Shown here in pieces: positions 1-9,160 of a stretch of DNA of 64,000 bases; position 1 is the first letter of the stretch; every line of letters begins with the position of its first letter. This DNA comes from Ralstonia pickettii (GTDB lineage: Bacteria; Pseudomonadota; Gammaproteobacteria; Burkholderiales; Burkholderiaceae), in contig NZ_MCGB01000025.1 in the NCBI RefSeq assembly GCF_001699815.1, forward strand, positions 310,001-374,000. The letters are read 5' to 3'. A program made the position numbers and the translations under genes. The notes beneath the pieces were generated by a model. The model searched no databases, was not told where the DNA came from, and worked only from the letters and a program-made list of their open reading frames with translations.

Positions 1-110
1 CAACGTGTCACTTTTATCATCCTGCGAGATTGTTTTAACAAGATTCGGACTGTTCTCATTTGCGGCGGCGTATGTGCGCCGCATCATTACAAGTTTCCGA
101 GGGAGAACCA

Positions 111-758
111 ATGCAGCATTTCGTACTTCATTCCATGGCGCGCCTGGCGGTAGGGGTTGTGATCGGCTGCGGCGTGATGCTGTCGAATGCAGTGCATGCT
201 GATACGGTCTTCAAAGACACGGAAGTCCGCGCCGACGTCAAGCCCGAGGCCAAACCGGGCCTCATCTCAAACGTGATGAGCAAGACCGGCGACGTCGTCA
301 TGAACGCTCTGGGCATGATCGGGCTGCGCTACCGTTTCGGCGGCAACACGCCGGAATCGGGCCTCGACTGCAGCGGCTTCGTCCGCTACGTCTTCAACGA
401 TACTTTCGGCTTCCTGCTGCCGCGTCGCGCCGTGGAAATGAGCCGCGTTGGCACCAGCGTGGACACGGCGGAACTGCGTCCGGGCGATTTGGTGTTCTTC
501 AACACCATGCGCCACACGTTCTCGCACGTCGGCATCTATATCGGCGACAACAAATTCGTGCACGCTCCCTCCACCGGCAGCAAGATCCGCGTGGATGACA
601 TGACCGCTTCGTACTGGGTGACACGCTACAACGGCGCCCGCCGCATCGAGGGCAAGTCCGGTGCCGCAATCAAGGACGGCGCCGACAACTTTGTCGAGCA
701 ACTCAAGCGTGTCGACCCGAATGCCGCCGGCAAGCCGCTGGCAATGTACGGCGGTTGA
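111..758 (+). CDS. Secreted NlpC/P60 (C40) family cysteine peptidase
   Basis: The 215-residue protein is a probable periplasmic cell-wall hydrolase that cuts peptide stems of peptidoglycan. A signal peptide with hydrophobic core at residues 12-24 ends near A-D at 30/31. The C40 domain follows from about residue 62. The catalytic triad is visible as Cys87 in LDCSGF, His139 in SHVGIYIG and His151 in FVHAPS; the PGDLVFF motif lies at 124-130. The ATG at 111 is preferred over an upstream in-frame ATG at 60 because GAGGGAG lies just ahead of it and the signal peptide then begins properly. The gene stands alone and is followed by a clear terminator, then by an insertion sequence that leaves it intact. 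The family is well supported; the exact bond cleaved cannot be told from sequence. Confidence 0.9.
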   Translation: MQHFVLHSMARLAVGVVIGCGVMLSNAVHADTVFKDTEVRADVKPEAKPGLISNVMSKTGDVVMNALGMIGLRYRFGGNTPESGLDCSGFVRYVFNDTFGFLLPRRAVEMSRVGTSVDTAELRPGDLVFFNTMRHTFSHVGIYIGDNKFVHAPSTGSKIRVDDMTASYWVTRYNGARRIEGKSGAAIKDGADNFVEQLKRVDPNAAGKPLAMYGG

Positions 759-784
759 TTCGCTCTGATGCGCATCACGCAATA

Positions 785-819
785 GAAAAAAGCCACGCAG
801 CTACGCGTGGCTTTTTTTT
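785..819 (+). terminator. Rho-independent terminator of the NlpC/P60 gene
   Basis: An 8-bp perfect stem AGCCACGC/GCGTGGCT (791-798 with 805-812) and a 6-nt loop are followed by eight T residues and preceded by an A run. It sits 26 nt after the stop codon. Confidence 0.9.
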
Positions 820-825
820 GTTCGC

Positions 826-852
826 TGACCCGTCCTGAATAAGGTTGACACT
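826..852 (+). repeat. Left terminal inverted repeat of the IS3-family element
   Basis: Begins TGACCCGTCCTG and ends GGTTGACACT. It pairs with 2114-2140 at 20 of 27 positions. Confidence 0.8.
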
Positions 853-880
853 TTTTCCCCGCCAGGGAGTGAGGGTCAAG

Positions 881-1279
881 ATGGACGGGCAGAAGAAGCG
901 AACGCAGAGGGACTACACGCTGGCTTTTAAGTTGGCAGTGGTTGAGCAGGTGGAAAAAGGCGAGCTGACCTACAAAGAGGCGCAGCGACGCTATGGCATT
1001 CAGGGTCGCTCGACGGTGCTGGTATGGTTGCGCAAGCACGGACGACAGGACTGGAGCGCCTCGGCGGCGGCCAAAACCACGATGGGAAATCAAACCAGCC
1101 AGCGCAAGCCGCTCACGCCTGAGCAGCGCATCAAGGAATTGGAAGTGCAGTTGCGGGAGGCCCAAGAGAAGGCACGCCTGTTCGAGGCGGTGATCGACGT
1201 GATCCAGAAAGAGCATGGGGCGCGCGTCGTAAAAAAGCCTTCGGGCAGGTCCTCACGCAAAAGCTCGTCCAAGGGCTGA
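881..1279 (+). CDS. IS3-family transposase OrfA (DNA-binding subunit)
   Basis: The 132-residue protein is the helix-turn-helix part of the transposase. The N-terminal HTH covers about residues 12-55 (key pieces FKLAVVEQVEKG, YGIQGRSTV and VWLRKHG). A heptad-like coiled coil (residues 80-115) would mediate multimer formation. The ATG at 881 follows GGGAGTGAGGG; an in-frame ATG-less extension to 845 lies inside the terminal repeat region and is not used. The slippery heptamer A-AAA-AAG at 1231-1237 is in the correct phase near the 3' end, so ribosomes can slip -1 into orfB and make the full transposase. Confidence 0.88.
   Translation: MDGQKKRTQRDYTLAFKLAVVEQVEKGELTYKEAQRRYGIQGRSTVLVWLRKHGRQDWSASAAAKTTMGNQTSQRKPLTPEQRIKELEVQLREAQEKARLFEAVIDVIQKEHGARVVKKPSGRSSRKSSSKG
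1231..1237 (+). promoter_or_regulatory. Programmed -1 ribosomal frameshift site of the IS3 transposase
   Basis: The sequence AAAAAAG is phased A-AAA-AAG in orfA. Slipping back one base continues at 1237 in the orfB frame and yields a 409-residue OrfAB fusion ending at 2109. IS3-family elements are known to use this signal. A stable downstream stimulator was not evaluated. Confidence 0.85.
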
Positions 1280-1281
1280 GT

Positions 1282-2109
1282 GTGGGCAGGGCCTGCCGCT
1301 ACATTGGCATCAGCCGCCAAGCGTACTACAAACGCCAGCAAAGCGAGACACGGCAAATCGCGCGTGAGGCCAAGGTCTGTGCGTTGGTCAACCACTTACG
1401 GCTGCGCCAGCCGCGCTTGGGTACGCGCAAGCTCCAGCACGTGCTGCGCACGCCGCTGGCCGAGGCAGGCATCCAGGTTGGCCGGGATCGCCTGTTCGAT
1501 ATCCTGCGTGCAGCCCGGCTGCTGGTCGTGCCGCAGCGGGCGTATCACAAGACCACACACAGTCATCATCGCTTCCGGCGCCATCCCAATCTGCTCAAGG
1601 ACGGCCCGAACCAGGTCATCCCCACCGGGCCGGAGCAGGTCTGGGTGGCCGACATTACCTATCTGCCGACCGCCCAGCGCTGTGCGTACCTGAGTCTGGT
1701 GACTGACGCCTACTCGCGCAAGATCGTGGGCTACCGCGTGCATGACAGCCTGCATGCCGAGTCGGTCGCCCAGGCGTTGAAGATGGCGCTGAAGACGCGC
1801 CATACGCGACAGCCTCTGGTTCATCACTCGGATCGGGGCATCCAATACTGTTCAGCCGAGTACCAGCGCATCCATCAGCGGCACGGCATCACGTGCTCCA
1901 TGACCGATGGCTACGACTGCTACCAGAATGCCCTGGCCGAACGGGTCAACGGCATCCTCAAAGGGGAGTTGCTGCTCAAGCGCCCCGCCGACCTAGAGCA
2001 GGCCGCACGCATGGTGGCGCAGGCCGTGCATATCTACAACCACGAACGGCCTCATCTGGCCTTGAAATACAAAACGCCCGATGCGGTGCATCGGGCGCTC
2101 GGAGACTGA
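1282..2109 (+). CDS. IS3-family transposase OrfB (DDE integrase domain)
   Basis: This is the catalytic part of the transposase, 275 residues if started at GTG 1282, though it is more probably expressed as an OrfAB fusion entered at 1237. An N-terminal HTH_21-type region contains GISRQAYYK. The rve core has the DDE triad: Asp in VADITYLP, Asp in HHSDRGIQY, and Glu in LAERVNG with Lys seven residues later, as expected for IS3. No internal stop or missing catalytic residue is seen, so the element looks able to transpose. Subgroup assignment within IS3 was not attempted. Confidence 0.9.
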   Translation: MGRACRYIGISRQAYYKRQQSETRQIAREAKVCALVNHLRLRQPRLGTRKLQHVLRTPLAEAGIQVGRDRLFDILRAARLLVVPQRAYHKTTHSHHRFRRHPNLLKDGPNQVIPTGPEQVWVADITYLPTAQRCAYLSLVTDAYSRKIVGYRVHDSLHAESVAQALKMALKTRHTRQPLVHHSDRGIQYCSAEYQRIHQRHGITCSMTDGYDCYQNALAERVNGILKGELLLKRPADLEQAARMVAQAVHIYNHERPHLALKYKTPDAVHRALGD

Positions 2110-2113
2110 GCAC

Positions 2114-2140
2114 AGTGTCAACCTATGGCAGGACTTGACA
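2114..2140 (-). repeat. Right terminal inverted repeat of the IS3-family element
   Basis: The reverse complement begins TGTCAAGTCCTG and ends GGTTGACACT, matching the left repeat at 20 of 27 positions. Confidence 0.8.
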
Positions 2141-2155
2141 CCGCTGACAGGGGTG

Positions 2156-3112
2156 TCAGTGCGGCGGCAACGGGGTGCCCACGATGGTCTGCGTCAGATG
2201 CAGCTTTTCCCGCAGCAGCGGCATGGCGGCCTGAGCAGCCTGCTCGCCCGCGAGAATCGCCTCGTTGCGCGCGGTAAAGTCGCTGCCCTTCACAAACGGC
2301 AGCGACGGTGTGATGACCACATCGGCCTGGGCCAGCTCGGTCTTGCTGATGCTCTGACCCATGATGGCTGTCGTCTGCAGCAGCATGCTCGCCTGTCCCG
2401 ACACAGCCTGGTTGGCAGGGTCTGCCGAGATGTTCACTGCAATCACGAACGTCGCGCCCATCTGCTTGACGTAGGTAACCGGCACTGGCGCCACCAAGCC
2501 GCCGTCCACATATTGGCGACCGCTGATCGTTACCGGCTGGAACACGCCCGGGATACTGCAGGACGCACGCACCGCCTGACCGGTATTGCCGCGCCGGAAC
2601 AGGATCGGCTTGCCGCTCGCCAGGTCCGTCGCAACGATGCCGAGTGGAATGCGCATCTGCTCGATCGTCTTCTGCTTGACCAGCCGGTTGATGTATTTCT
2701 CCAGCGCCTCGCCCTTGAGCCAGCCGCCGAAGCGCGTGCCGAAGGGCAGCGCCCAATCGGCGATCATGGCCTCGTCCATCTTGAGCGCCATGCGGTTCAT
2801 CTCCAGCCCCGACATGCCCGACGCGTAGATCGCCGCTACCACGCTACCCGCGCTCGTGCCGGTGATGAAGTCGATCTGAATGCCTTGGGCTTCCAGCATC
2901 TTGATGACGCCGATGTGCGCAAAACCGCGCGCGGCACCTCCGCCCAGTGCCAACCCGATCCGCACGGGCTGTGTGGCTGGTTGAGTCGTGGGCGGCAGCA
3001 CGGCCGTGGCGGGGGTGACGGGCGTTTCGGTTTTGCCGGACGAGAAACCCGTCACGGTGCAGGCGGAGAGCACGGAGGCGCCGGCGGCACCCAGGAAAAG
3101 GCGGCGTTGCAT
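2156..3112 (-). CDS. Patatin-like phospholipase, lipoprotein (RssA-type)
   Basis: The 318-residue protein is a predicted serine acyl hydrolase of the patatin family, anchored as a lipoprotein. A lipobox LSAC places the lipidated Cys at residue 18, followed by a Pro/Thr-rich linker (about 28-49). The patatin core shows the oxyanion-hole motif GGGAARG (57-63), the nucleophile elbow GTSAG with Ser87, and the DGG motif with catalytic Asp203. Length and order match the RssA/YchK group with an added export signal. The gene is convergent with the IS element and its stop lies 16 bp from the IS right end. The natural lipid substrate is unknown. Confidence 0.88.
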   Translation of the reverse strand: MQRRLFLGAAGASVLSACTVTGFSSGKTETPVTPATAVLPPTTQPATQPVRIGLALGGGAARGFAHIGVIKMLEAQGIQIDFITGTSAGSVVAAIYASGMSGLEMNRMALKMDEAMIADWALPFGTRFGGWLKGEALEKYINRLVKQKTIEQMRIPLGIVATDLASGKPILFRRGNTGQAVRASCSIPGVFQPVTISGRQYVDGGLVAPVPVTYVKQMGATFVIAVNISADPANQAVSGQASMLLQTTAIMGQSISKTELAQADVVITPSLPFVKGSDFTARNEAILAGEQAAQAAMPLLREKLHLTQTIVGTPLPPH

Positions 3113-3234
3113 GAGTGAGTTGGGGCGGTTGGTATGCCGCGCAGTTGTGTTCAGTCGTGACCGAGCGCACTGCGGCCGGCCGCCATTGTGCCAAAGTTCA
3201 GCGACAGGGTCGGCCAGACACGTGCAGGACGGTT

Positions 3235-3243
3235 GCTATAATT
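3235..3243 (+). promoter_or_regulatory. Predicted sigma70 extended -10 promoter of gltX
   Basis: TGCTATAAT is an extended -10 element about 75 nt upstream of the gltX start; the -35 region is weak. Transcription would start near 3250. Confidence 0.55.
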
Positions 3244-3317
3244 TCAGTTTTGATAGAGGCCGCTCAGGATCCGCGCTCAGGGTTCGATCACGCGGCCTTA
3301 TTCGTTCAGCCATTCCT

Positions 3318-4715
3318 ATGACACAGCGCGTCCGTACTCGTTTCGCTCCCAGCCCCACCGGCTTCATCCACCTCGGCAACATCCGCTCGGCACTCTATCC
3401 GTGGGCCTTCGCACGCAAGATGAAGGGAGACTTCATCCTGCGCATCGAAGACACCGACGTGGAGCGCTCCAGCCAGGAAGCCGTCGACGTGATCCTGGAA
3501 GCGATGGATTGGCTCGACATGGACATCGACGAAGGCCCGTTCTACCAGATGCAGCGCATGGACCGGTACCGCGCCGTGGTTGCTCAGATGGTGCAGCAGG
3601 AACTCGCCTACCCGTGCTACATGAGCACCGAAGAACTCGACGCCCTGCGCGAAGCGCAACGCGAGCGCGGCGAGAAGCCCCGCTACGACGGCACCTGGCG
3701 CCCCGCACCCGGCAAGATTCTGCCGCCGCCGCCGGCCGGCGTGCAGCCAGTGATTCGCTTCAAGAACCCCATCGGCGGGAGTGTCGTGTGGGACGACGCC
3801 GTGAAGGGCCGCATCGAAATCTCCAACGATGAACTCGACGATCTCGTGATCGCGCGCCCGGACGGCACGCCTACGTATAACTTCTGTGTGGTCGTCGACG
3901 ACATGGATATGCAGATCACGCATGTGATCCGCGGCGACGACCACGTCAACAACACGCCCCGGCAGATCAACATCCTGCGCGCGCTGGGCGGTACGCCGCC
4001 GGTCTACGCACACCTGCCGACTGTGCTAAACGAGCAGGGCGAGAAGATGAGCAAGCGCCACGGTGCCATGGCTGTCACGGGCTATCGTGATGCGGGCTAT
4101 CTGCCAGAAGCCATCGTCAACTACCTCGCCCGTCTGGGCTGGGCGCATGGCGACGCCGAGATCTTTTCGCGCGAGCAGTTCATCGAGTGGTTCGACCTCG
4201 AGCACCTGGGCAAGTCGCCGGCGCAATACAACCCTGAGAAGCTTGCCTGGTTGAACAACCACTACATCAAGCAGGCTGACAATGTGCGCCTGGCGGGGCT
4301 GGTGAAACCGTTCATCGAGGCGCTGGGTGGCAAGGTGGATGGCGGCCCTGTGCTGGCTGACGTGGTTGCGCTCGTGAAGGATCGCGCCAACACGCTGCGT
4401 GAAGTCGCCCAGACAGCGCTGCTGTTCTATCGCTCGGATCTGGCTGTCGAGCCGGAGCTCGCTGCGCAGCACCTGACCGACGACGTGCGTCCTGGCATTG
4501 CGGCGCTGGCTGAGAAGCTCGGGGCGCTGCCCGAGTGGAAGCGCGAGGCCATCGGCGCAGTCTTCAAGGAAGTTCTGGCGGCCCACGGCTGGAAGATGCC
4601 CAAGCTGGCGATGCCGGTGCGCCTGCTGGTGGCAGGGCAACTGCAAACGCCGTCGATTGATGCGGTGCTGGAGTTGTTCGGTCGCGACGTCGTTCTGCAT
4701 CGTCTGGCGGCGTGA
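3318..4715 (+). CDS. gltX: Glutamate--tRNA ligase
   Basis: The 465-residue class I aminoacyl-tRNA synthetase charges tRNA-Glu with glutamate using ATP in the cytosol. The Rossmann-fold signature begins at FAPSPTG, with the HIGH-type motif as HLGN (18-21). The KMSKS-type loop is KMSKRHG (243-249). Length matches bacterial GluRS (about 465-470). ATG 3318 is used because it begins directly at the conserved [12 protein letters not shown]; upstream in-frame starts would add unrelated sequence. The gene is followed by three tRNA genes that include its own substrate tRNA-Glu, an arrangement seen here rather than required by function. Confidence 0.97.
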   Translation: MTQRVRTRFAPSPTGFIHLGNIRSALYPWAFARKMKGDFILRIEDTDVERSSQEAVDVILEAMDWLDMDIDEGPFYQMQRMDRYRAVVAQMVQQELAYPCYMSTEELDALREAQRERGEKPRYDGTWRPAPGKILPPPPAGVQPVIRFKNPIGGSVVWDDAVKGRIEISNDELDDLVIARPDGTPTYNFCVVVDDMDMQITHVIRGDDHVNNTPRQINILRALGGTPPVYAHLPTVLNEQGEKMSKRHGAMAVTGYRDAGYLPEAIVNYLARLGWAHGDAEIFSREQFIEWFDLEHLGKSPAQYNPEKLAWLNNHYIKQADNVRLAGLVKPFIEALGGKVDGGPVLADVVALVKDRANTLREVAQTALLFYRSDLAVEPELAAQHLTDDVRPGIAALAEKLGALPEWKREAIGAVFKEVLAAHGWKMPKLAMPVRLLVAGQLQTPSIDAVLELFGRDVVLHRLAA

Positions 4716-4748
4716 CGTGTGCAGCGCAAAAATTTTTGCGAAAGGGTA

Positions 4749-4778
4749 TTGCCAAGCGCCAAATACTTCCCCTATACT
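4749..4778 (+). promoter_or_regulatory. Predicted sigma70 promoter of the tRNA-Ala/Glu/Asp cluster
   Basis: TTGCCA (4749-4754) and TATACT (4773-4778) are separated by 18 bp and lie about 65 nt upstream of tRNA-Ala. Confidence 0.6.
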
Positions 4779-4841
4779 CTTGTTTTCGCTGCAACACGAA
4801 GCGAAATGCAGTAAGAAGCAAGCAGTAAAAGGCAGTACCTC

Positions 4842-4917
<76 letters not shown>

Positions 4918-5036
4918 AAATGCCGGAAGATTCGATTCAAAAAATAAATTTGAAAAGAGGCTTCCAAAACGCAAAGAAGTTCGTTATAGTAGCGGACTTC
5001 GCAGCGTAAGACAGAAAGCGTTGCAAAACAGTTTCT

Positions 5037-5112
5037 GTCCCCTTCGTCTAGAGGCCTAGGACATCACCCTTTCACGGTGAGTACAGGGGTTCGAATCCCC
5101 TAGGGGACGCCA
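5037..5112 (+). tRNA. tRNA-Glu (anticodon TTC)
   Basis: The 76-nt gene includes an encoded CCA. The anticodon loop is CTTTCAC on the stem TCACC/GGTGA, and the T loop region reads GGTTCGAATCC. The acceptor pairs GTCCCCT with AGGGGAC. Confidence 0.97.
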
Positions 5113-5176
5113 AAATAAGAGCTTAACCAGAAGCTCATTAGCAAAATCAGTCTCTAGCTGATTTTGCAACCGACAC

Positions 5177-5253
5177 GGAGCGGTAGTTCAGTCGGTTAGA
5201 ATACCGGCCTGTCACGCCGGGGGTCGCGGGTTCGAGTCCCGTCCGCTCCGCCA
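5177..5253 (+). tRNA. tRNA-Asp (anticodon GTC)
   Basis: The 77-nt gene includes an encoded CCA. The anticodon loop CTGTCAC sits on the stem CCGGC/GCCGG, and the acceptor pairs GGAGCGG with CCGCTCC. Confidence 0.97.
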
Positions 5254-5260
5254 AATCAAA

Positions 5261-5286
5261 ACCCGCTGCTTGCAGCGGGTTTTTTC
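5261..5286 (+). terminator. Terminator after the tRNA cluster
   Basis: ACCCGCTGC and GCAGCGGGT form a stem directly after tRNA-Asp, followed by six T residues. Confidence 0.85.
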
Positions 5287-5357
5287 TTTTGCGCTTTCTA
5301 TTCAATTCTAGTCATTCCAGATTGACGTCGTTTTAAAGCGGCGGCGAATGGCTTTCT

Positions 5358-6704
5358 TTAATCGGGCGCACGGCTAACTCGATTGAAATAGCTGACCAGC
5401 AACGCGCCGGCCACCATCAAACTGAGCGCATTGGCCGCCCAGAAGCCGGCTGCGCCACGCAGAGGCGTCGCAAACTCGCCCAGTAGTCCAAATCCGAGCA
5501 CGTAGCCGCCGCCCAGACCCACGCCCCACAGCGATAAGGCGTAGATGACGGTCGGGATGAGCGCGATCTTGTATGCGCGCAGGATGAATGCAGTCATGAC
5601 CTGCAGCGCATCGAACATCTGATAGAAGGCGATGAAAGGCAGCAGCGGCACCGCAATCGCCAGGACAGTAGCATCGTGCGTGTAGAGGCTGACCAGCTCG
5701 CGACGCAAGAACAGCACGGCCGCGCAAACGATGATCGCGCACATCACCGCCAATTTGATGCCGTTCAGCGAGATGCGTCGGGCCGCAACGCGATCGCGCG
5801 CGCCGATCGACTGCGCAGCCAGCGTCGACGTCGCGATCGACAAGGACAGCGGCACCATGTAGGCCACTGCCCCGAGGTTGGCGGCAATCTGATGCCCTGC
5901 CAAGACCACCGTACCGAGACGCGCGATGAAGATCGCCATCAACGTGAACGATGTGATCTCGATCAGGTAGGTGAAGCCCATCGGCACACCCAGGAGTACG
6001 AGTGCCCACAGCCGCGCGCGATTGGGTGGCGAGTAGTGCGTGAAAATCGCAAGCGGCTTGTACGCTGGATTGCGCATCAGGATGGCGGCCGCAGCCACAA
6101 ACCATAGCCAGCTGATAATCATCGAGGCGAGTGCACAGCCCGGGCCACCCATCGCGGGGACGCCCATGCCGCCGTACAGAAACAGTGCGTTGAGCGGAAA
6201 TTTGATGGCGAGGCCGGCGAGCTGCAGCACCGTCACCATCACTGGGCGCGACAGCGCGTTGTTCAACGCAGAGTAGATCCGGAAGCCGAGCGCAGCAGGC
6301 AATGCGAGTGCTTCATACCGCAAATAGGCGGTGGCTTTCTCGGTGAGTTCCGGTGTCGCATCCGCCAGTTGCAGTAGCGGCGCAGGGAACCACAGGATCA
6401 GCATGCCGATAGCCGCGAGCACCAGCCCGAGCCAGACAGCCTGGCGCACTTCTTCGCCGATCTCGCTGTGCCTTTGCGCGCCATACAGTTGGCCGGCGAT
6501 GGGCGAGAGCGCTTGCAGCACACCCATCAGGCTGATGTACACCGTCACGTAGATCGACCCGCCGAGTCCGATGGCCGCGAGGTCTGCTGCAGTCGCGCGG
6601 CCAGCCATCGCCGTATCGAGTACGCCGAAAGCGATGACCGCCAACTGGCCGATCAGCACCGGCCAAGCCAGTGCGGTAATGCGGCGGACGTCGGCGACAA
6701 ACAT
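5358..6704 (-). CDS. MATE family efflux transporter (NorM-like)
   Basis: The 448-residue inner-membrane protein has about 12 hydrophobic segments in two homologous halves, as in multidrug and toxin extrusion antiporters, which export cationic compounds using Na+ or H+ gradients. Typical NorM pieces are the first-helix segment AWPVLIGQLA, the GLGGSIY region, and the second-half counterpart GVPMGFTYLIE. It lies 19 bp downstream of the glycosyltransferase gene on the same strand, so the two are probably co-transcribed. Family assignment is firm; substrate and coupling ion cannot be deduced. Confidence 0.9.
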   Translation of the reverse strand: MFVADVRRITALAWPVLIGQLAVIAFGVLDTAMAGRATAADLAAIGLGGSIYVTVYISLMGVLQALSPIAGQLYGAQRHSEIGEEVRQAVWLGLVLAAIGMLILWFPAPLLQLADATPELTEKATAYLRYEALALPAALGFRIYSALNNALSRPVMVTVLQLAGLAIKFPLNALFLYGGMGVPAMGGPGCALASMIISWLWFVAAAAILMRNPAYKPLAIFTHYSPPNRARLWALVLLGVPMGFTYLIEITSFTLMAIFIARLGTVVLAGHQIAANLGAVAYMVPLSLSIATSTLAAQSIGARDRVAARRISLNGIKLAVMCAIIVCAAVLFLRRELVSLYTHDATVLAIAVPLLPFIAFYQMFDALQVMTAFILRAYKIALIPTVIYALSLWGVGLGGGYVLGFGLLGEFATPLRGAAGFWAANALSLMVAGALLVSYFNRVSRAPD

Positions 6705-6723
6705 GTGGGTACGACCGAGAGCG

Positions 6724-8514
6724 TTATTGGCGCAGCTTGCGCCGGCGTGTGGTGGCCGGCGCGGGCGGCGGATGTGTGGCGGTGGCCGCCTCGGTCAGGC
6801 GGTACATGCGGAAGTGCTCGTCGCGGTCGGCGGGGCGTCGGCCTTCCCAGATCGGGCGCCACTCGTAGTTGGAGACGCTCGTCGGTGCACCGTAGTCGTA
6901 CGGGTCGTGACGCAGCAGGATGTCGCAATTGTCTTCTGCATTGCCAAAACGGATGTGGCCGAAGTACGCGAACGAGGCAAGCTGCGCATCGCCCATGCGG
7001 ATCGGCTGCACGCACACGTAGGAACGCGGCAGCGCAAGCGCGGCTGACTGCGCGACATCGCGGTACGTCTTGGCGTAGTTGATGGTGGGCAGCCACAGCG
7101 TCATCATCAGCACCCACATCAGCGTGGTGCCGGCGGCCGAGATCACCACTGCGCGCCAGATCGCCTTGGGTGCGCGCGATGTGCGCCAGACGACGATGAG
7201 CACCCACGCGGCCGTCACGAGCAGTGCGCAGACCAGTGCGGTCCAGCTGAACTCAGGCCGATAGCCCGGCACGATGCGGTAGACGTTGCGCGCAAGCTGA
7301 GGCGGAAAACCTGTCATCTTGGCGATCCACAGTAGCCATAGCGTCCCGCCCAGGATCGTGAAGGCCAGCAGCGCAAACCAGTCGATCGCGCTGATGGCGC
7401 CGCGCTTGAGCGTCGGCAGCGCGAACGTGGCCATCACGGCCATCGGTGGAATCAGCAGCAGGAAGCCGTCGTCGCCCGGGTGGGGCTGCATGAGCAGCAG
7501 CACCAACTGCGGCAGCAGCACGGCCAACGGCAGCGTGATATGCGGGGCGGTGCGCATGCCGCCCCAGCTCTTCCACGCCCACGCGGCCAGCGGCCAGACC
7601 GGCCAGGCGAACAGTGGCAGGTTGCGTGCGACAAAGCCAAGCGAATGCGCCGTGGGGCCGGCGTATTGATGGCGATCGAAGCGCGCCCATTCGCGGACGT
7701 AGGTCACGGCGTCCGTCGGATTGTTTGCCAGCAAGTACGTCATCACCGGCCATGAGCAGCCGAGTATGAGCGACACGGGCAGCGCCACTGTCAGCAGGGG
7801 TCGCAGCGGCAGTACGCGCGTGGCATGCGCGGCCATCAATACGGCCACCGTGATGGCCAATGGCAGGATTGGCCCGCCCGCCAGCGACAGGCAGCCGATG
7901 CCGATGCCGTAGATGAGGCTGCCGTGCACCGGCTTGTCGAGCGCTCGGATCAAGCCATACACCGCGACAGCCACGAAGCACAGCGCCCCGACCAGCGGTG
8001 TCGTTTCGTGACCGCGCTGTGCCAGGCCCACGCAGGCGAGGAAGATCAGCAGTGCTCCATCTGCCAGCGTACGGCCGTAGTCGCGCGTGTTTGGCTGGCC
8101 GCCAAAGACGAACTCAAACGGTTGGACTTCTGGGCGCCGACCCAGCAGATAGGCCCCGTACCAGATGCAAGCGCTGGTAACGAAGAAGAAGAGGGCGGTG
8201 GCCAGGCGAGACGCGTCCGCGGGGCCGAGCCATTGTCCGAAGAGGCGAATGAACGCGCCACCGATCCAGAACACCAGTGGCCCAGATTGCACGACGGGGC
8301 GCCCGACGATGTTCGGCATCAGCCAGTCCTGCGCATTGCCGGTGGCCAGTGTCCACATCGCGCCGAAGCCGGCGGCGTCTTCGTTCTTCCACGGGTCGCG
8401 CGAGAACAGCCCTGATAGGCCGTAGATCACGCAGATGGCGAGCAGCAGCCAACGCGGCAACTCGCGGGTGGCGGCGGCAGTCAGGCGGATGCGCGAGACG
8501 CGGGTGGTGTTCAT
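6724..8514 (-). CDS. Membrane glycosyltransferase, GT39/ArnT-like (GT-C fold)
   Basis: The 596-residue protein is rich in membrane helices. It resembles lipid-linked-sugar-dependent glycosyltransferases of the PMT/ArnT superfamily. After the first helix comes the loop motif FSRDPWKNEDA, whose acidic residues match the catalytic loop of GT-C enzymes. About 11-12 hydrophobic segments follow, then a soluble tail of roughly 130 residues and a basic C-terminus. Related enzymes transfer a sugar from a polyprenyl phosphate carrier to lipid A or proteins in the periplasm. No lipid A or O-antigen genes lie nearby, so acceptor and donor are unknown. It is followed after 19 bp by the MATE gene. Confidence 0.8.
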   Translation of the reverse strand: MNTTRVSRIRLTAAATRELPRWLLLAICVIYGLSGLFSRDPWKNEDAAGFGAMWTLATGNAQDWLMPNIVGRPVVQSGPLVFWIGGAFIRLFGQWLGPADASRLATALFFFVTSACIWYGAYLLGRRPEVQPFEFVFGGQPNTRDYGRTLADGALLIFLACVGLAQRGHETTPLVGALCFVAVAVYGLIRALDKPVHGSLIYGIGIGCLSLAGGPILPLAITVAVLMAAHATRVLPLRPLLTVALPVSLILGCSWPVMTYLLANNPTDAVTYVREWARFDRHQYAGPTAHSLGFVARNLPLFAWPVWPLAAWAWKSWGGMRTAPHITLPLAVLLPQLVLLLMQPHPGDDGFLLLIPPMAVMATFALPTLKRGAISAIDWFALLAFTILGGTLWLLWIAKMTGFPPQLARNVYRIVPGYRPEFSWTALVCALLVTAAWVLIVVWRTSRAPKAIWRAVVISAAGTTLMWVLMMTLWLPTINYAKTYRDVAQSAALALPRSYVCVQPIRMGDAQLASFAYFGHIRFGNAEDNCDILLRHDPYDYGAPTSVSNYEWRPIWEGRRPADRDEHFRMYRLTEAATATHPPPAPATTRRRKLRQ

Positions 8515-8610
8515 CGAGTGTCAGGCCGGGCGAGCCCAGCCGGGATTGCACAGCGACGTGCGGATCGTAAAGAGGGCCAAATCAACGGCCTACCATGTGC
8601 CGAGAAACAA

Positions 8611-8635
8611 AAAAGGCAGCCGGAGCTGCCTTTTT
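8611..8635 (-). terminator. Terminator downstream of rpmE2
   Basis: AAAAAGGCAGC and GCTGCCTTTTT flank a CGGA loop; on the minus strand it ends in a T run about 60 nt after the rpmE2 stop. It separates L31 from the glycosyltransferase gene. Confidence 0.85.
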
Positions 8636-8696
8636 CTGACCACTAAGACGGTCTGCACTGAGCGAGTCATGCGCTGAGCCGTCTCCGGCGCCGATA

Positions 8697-8957
8697 TTAC
8701 TTGGCAGCCTTGCCGATCTTGCTGCCGAACTTGTTGCGGAACTTCTCGACGCGGCCGGCCGTGTCCAGAACCTTTTGCTGGCCCGTGTAGAACGGGTGCG
8801 ATTCGGACGAGACTTCAATCTTGGCCAGCGGATATTCCTTGCCGTCCAGCGTGATCATTTCCTTGGTCTGGATGGTCGAGCGGGTGATGAACTTGAAGTC
8901 GCTGGACATGTCCTGGAACACGACTTCGCGGTAATTCGGGTGAATGCCTTCTTTCAT
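8697..8957 (-). CDS. rpmE2: 50S ribosomal protein L31 type B
   Basis: The 86-residue protein is a component of the large ribosomal subunit and of intersubunit bridges. It begins [12 protein letters not shown] and contains the family segments VFQDMSSDF and [17 protein letters not shown]. It has no cysteines, so it is the zinc-free type B (C-minus) paralogue; in many bacteria this form replaces the zinc-binding L31 under zinc limitation under Zur control. The start at 8957 is chosen because it gives the conserved MKEGIHP terminus; an in-frame ATG nine codons upstream would add MATSTPGPI. No obvious Zur palindrome was recognised upstream. Confidence 0.95.
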   Translation of the reverse strand: MKEGIHPNYREVVFQDMSSDFKFITRSTIQTKEMITLDGKEYPLAKIEVSSESHPFYTGQQKVLDTAGRVEKFRNKFGSKIGKAAK

Positions 8958-9160
8958 GATGGGCCCTGGGGTAGAGGTAGCCAATTCGCGGCGCGCTTCA
9001 GGTGCTCACATGGTAGGAGCCACCGTGCGACCAGCCCTCGAATCACTTGCCGGGTGGAGAAACGAGGATTATGCCAGAGAAACAAGGGCTTGAGCAACGC
9101 GCCTGCCGCAAAATCCGTCGTGTCGGGGCATCGAAAAGTGACTCGAAACGCTTATTTCGA

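Larger units (their letters stand above)
826..2140 (+). mobile_element. IS3-family insertion sequence, complete
   Basis: The element is about 1.3 kb with 27-bp imperfect terminal inverted repeats (826-852 and 2114-2140, 20 of 27 positions matching, the inner GGTTGACACT being perfect). It carries overlapping orfA and orfB in the IS3 arrangement. The ends chosen give 5'-TG and CA-3' as in IS3 elements. No convincing 3-5 bp target duplication is visible with these ends; a 7-bp CGCTGAC occurs at both junctions (823-829 and 2142-2148), so the exact ends may be off by a few bases. It lies between the NlpC/P60 terminator and the convergent patatin gene and disrupts neither. Confidence 0.88.

Noticed and set aside
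29-41. TTGTT/AACAA inverted repeat near the left edge, with TTGTTTTAA recurring inverted near 11626
   Set aside because: Too short and AT-simple to claim as a shared binding site from two occurrences.
4950-4990. Possible second promoter (TTGAAA and TATAGT) before tRNA-Glu
   Set aside because: The boxes are 29 bp apart; a 17-18 bp partner (TTCCAA or CTTCCA) is too weak to call.
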